Source: an uncultured Acholeplasmatales bacterium
GTDB taxonomy: Bacteria; Bacillota_I; Bacilli_A; Acholeplasmatales; Anaeroplasmataceae
DNA: 64,000 nt
Assembly: GCA_944324795.1 (NCBI GenBank)
Contig: CALUXR010000004.1
Location: 1 to 64,000 of the forward strand
Direction of reading: 5' to 3'
Below, in pieces: positions 62,789 to 64,000 of this stretch; the stretch's first letter is position 1, and each line of letters starts with the position of its first letter. The notes below the pieces were generated by a model. It did no database searches. It was not told the DNA's origin and saw only the letters and a list, made by a program, of their open reading frames with translations. The translations under genes and the position numbers were made by a program.

Positions 62789-64000
62789 TTATTTAACATA
62801 TTTAATTAATGTATTAATAACGGCATCTTTGCCTGCAATTAAACTTAAGAAATATTCTTTAATCTTATTAGCTAGAGGGGTTTTAGTTAAATCAGTTCCA
62901 AATATTTCTTTATTGCTTAATATATCATCTAAATTACAATCAGTATCACTAATATTAATATTAGCTAGTTTTTCTTTTAAAACATTTAACATTGGATCAC
63001 TACTTAATTCCATTACTTCTAATTTATCATTAACACCTAGTAAATATCTAAACCAACCAGCTATAGCTAGAGGAATATATTTTAAATCATTTAAATCTAA
63101 ATCAGAATTTTTAATATATGCTTTAATTGTTTCACCATATCTTACAGGTATTTTTTGACTTGTATCGGTTGCGATACGCCATGGAGTATCAGGAATAGCT
63201 TTATTAGGTAATCTTTCTTCTAATACTTCTTTTAAGAATAATTCAGGTTTGATGATTTTAGGATCAACAACAACCTTCATGCCTTCACTACCGATACCTT
63301 TTACTAAATTAACTAATTCATTATTAGTCATTTCTGAAGCGATTGAAGGATAATTTAAAAGACAACCATAAACTGCTAGGGCCGTATGTAATGGGTTTAG
63401 GCAAGTAGTAACTTTCATCGTTTCAACTTTATTAACTGTGTCTCTATCAGTCATATAAACACCAACTTTTTCTAAAGCAGGACGACCATTAGGGAATTTA
63501 TCTTCAATAACTAAGTATTCAGCAGTTTCACAATTTACATATGGTGCAATATAAGTATGACGTGTTGTAGTAATAGGACTAATATTTGTAAATCCTAATT
63601 TATTTAAATTCTCTTCTACTTCTTTAGCTGGTCTTGGAGTAATTTTATCAATCATTGACCAAGGGAATGTTACTTTAGATTCATCATTTAAATAAGCTCT
63701 GAAACCGGCTTCTACTAAACCATTATCTTCCCAATGTTTAGCTACATCATTGATACTAGCTTGTAATTTTTCACCATTATGTGAACAATTATCCATACTT
63801 ACAACAGCGATAGGTAAAGCTCCAACTTTATATCTTTCATATAATAATGAAGCTACAACACTCATTGCATGTTTACCTTTAGTAGGTCCATTTTTAAAAT
63901 CTTCTTCTACAAATGCAGTATAATTACCATTAATATCTTTTAAACTATAACCTTTTTCAGTTATTGTAAAAGAAATAAATTGTAGGCTAGGATTAGTAAT
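62789..64000 (-). CDS. mannitol dehydrogenase-family oxidoreductase, 5' end outside the window
   Basis: 404 codons are visible and the frame stays open to the right edge, so the Met at 63865 is internal, not the start. The visible part begins ITNPSLQFISFTITEKGYSL, the end of the NAD-binding half, and contains VVSMDNCSHNGEKL, WPMIDKITPRP-like FPWSMIDKITPRP, and the C-terminal KVTTCLNPLHTALAVYGCLL. The family includes mannitol dehydrogenase, fructuronate reductase and tagaturonate reductase, acting in sugar alcohol or hexuronate use. Which one cannot be told; hexuronate or mannitol neighbours would lie further right. Confidence 0.9.
   Translation of the reverse strand: MTNPSLQFISFTITEKGYSLKDINGNYTAFVEEDFKNGPTKGKHAMSVVASLLYERYKVGALPIAVVSMDNCSHNGEKLQASINDVAKHWEDNGLVEAGFRAYLNDESKVTFPWSMIDKITPRPAKEVEENLNKLGFTNISPITTTRHTYIAPYVNCETAEYLVIEDKFPNGRPALEKVGVYMTDRDTVNKVETMKVTTCLNPLHTALAVYGCLLNYPSIASEMTNNELVNLVKGIGSEGMKVVVDPKIIKPELFLKEVLEERLPNKAIPDTPWRIATDTSQKIPVRYGETIKAYIKNSDLDLNDLKYIPLAIAGWFRYLLGVNDKLEVMELSSDPMLNVLKEKLANINISDTDCNLDDILSNKEIFGTDLTKTPLANKIKEYFLSLIAGKDAVINTLIKYVK

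Noticed and set aside
62789-63865. complete 358-residue dehydrogenase starting at 63865
   Set aside because: The frame is open to 64000 and the upstream residues match the family, so the Met at 63865 is internal.

Overview
The window is a low-GC chromosome segment of a Bacillota-type bacterium. The standard genetic code applies, because TGA ends several genes (dnaE, miaA, the 13526-14704 regulator). Gene content and order (comEA-comEC-holA/rpsT, pgsA-recA...rny-ymdB-miaB-ymcA, mutS-mutL-miaA, dnaD-nth, plsX-rnc, ruvX-DUF1292-methyltransferase beside alaS) match Bacillus-like chromosomes. The very AT-rich, compact genome and the absence of LPXTG anchors suggest an uncultured gut Bacilli / Erysipelotrichia / RF39-like lineage; that placement is an inference.

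Region 1 (1-9.0 kb) is an accessory island abutting the 3' end of a tRNA-Leu(UAG) gene, which probably served as its integration site. From the left it holds three tiny coupled genes, a sigma-like/HTH regulator typical of mobile elements, and a five-gene operon: HTH protein, C5 cytosine methyltransferase, a small PPC-motif methyltransferase-like protein, an McrB-type AAA+ GTPase with an EVE-like domain, and a LlaJI/McrC-type nuclease with a long C-terminal extension. A second, separately placed C5 methyltransferase follows. Between it and the tRNA lie four 19-20-bp-spaced direct repeats plus one inverted copy, plausibly integrase arm sites. Base composition is visibly richer in G+C than in the rest.

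Region 2 (9-26.3 kb): dnaE, an Ig-like surface protein with its XRE/helical-repeat regulator, a WYL regulator, a GNAT enzyme, a csoR-copA copper operon with a C-terminal CopZ-like domain that has its own start signals, then dnaD-nth-cinA, plsX-rnc, recG and fakA. Region 3 (26.5-45 kb) is a long housekeeping block: rpmB, efp, shikimate genes, miaA, mutL, mutS, an unusual 851-residue membrane protein, ymcA, miaB, ymdB, rny, an accessory insertion of three small genes, recA and pgsA. Region 4 (45-64 kb): rpsT, holA, comEC, comEA, a MarR operon, methyltransferase/DUF1292/ruvX, alaS, recD2, mnmA, nadE, nadD, an acyltransferase, a nucleoside hydrolase, a lipoprotein and a truncated polyol/uronate dehydrogenase.

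The strongest unexplained signal is a 31-bp element, 27 positions identical in all three copies, placed 15-18 nt before the start codons of recA, comEA(-comEC) and the XRE regulator/surface-protein operon. It looks like the shared control site of a natural-competence regulon. Other leads are the hybrid restriction operon, the internal CopZ start inside copA, and Shine-Dalgarno sequences separated from their start codons by perfect hairpins in plsX and alaS.
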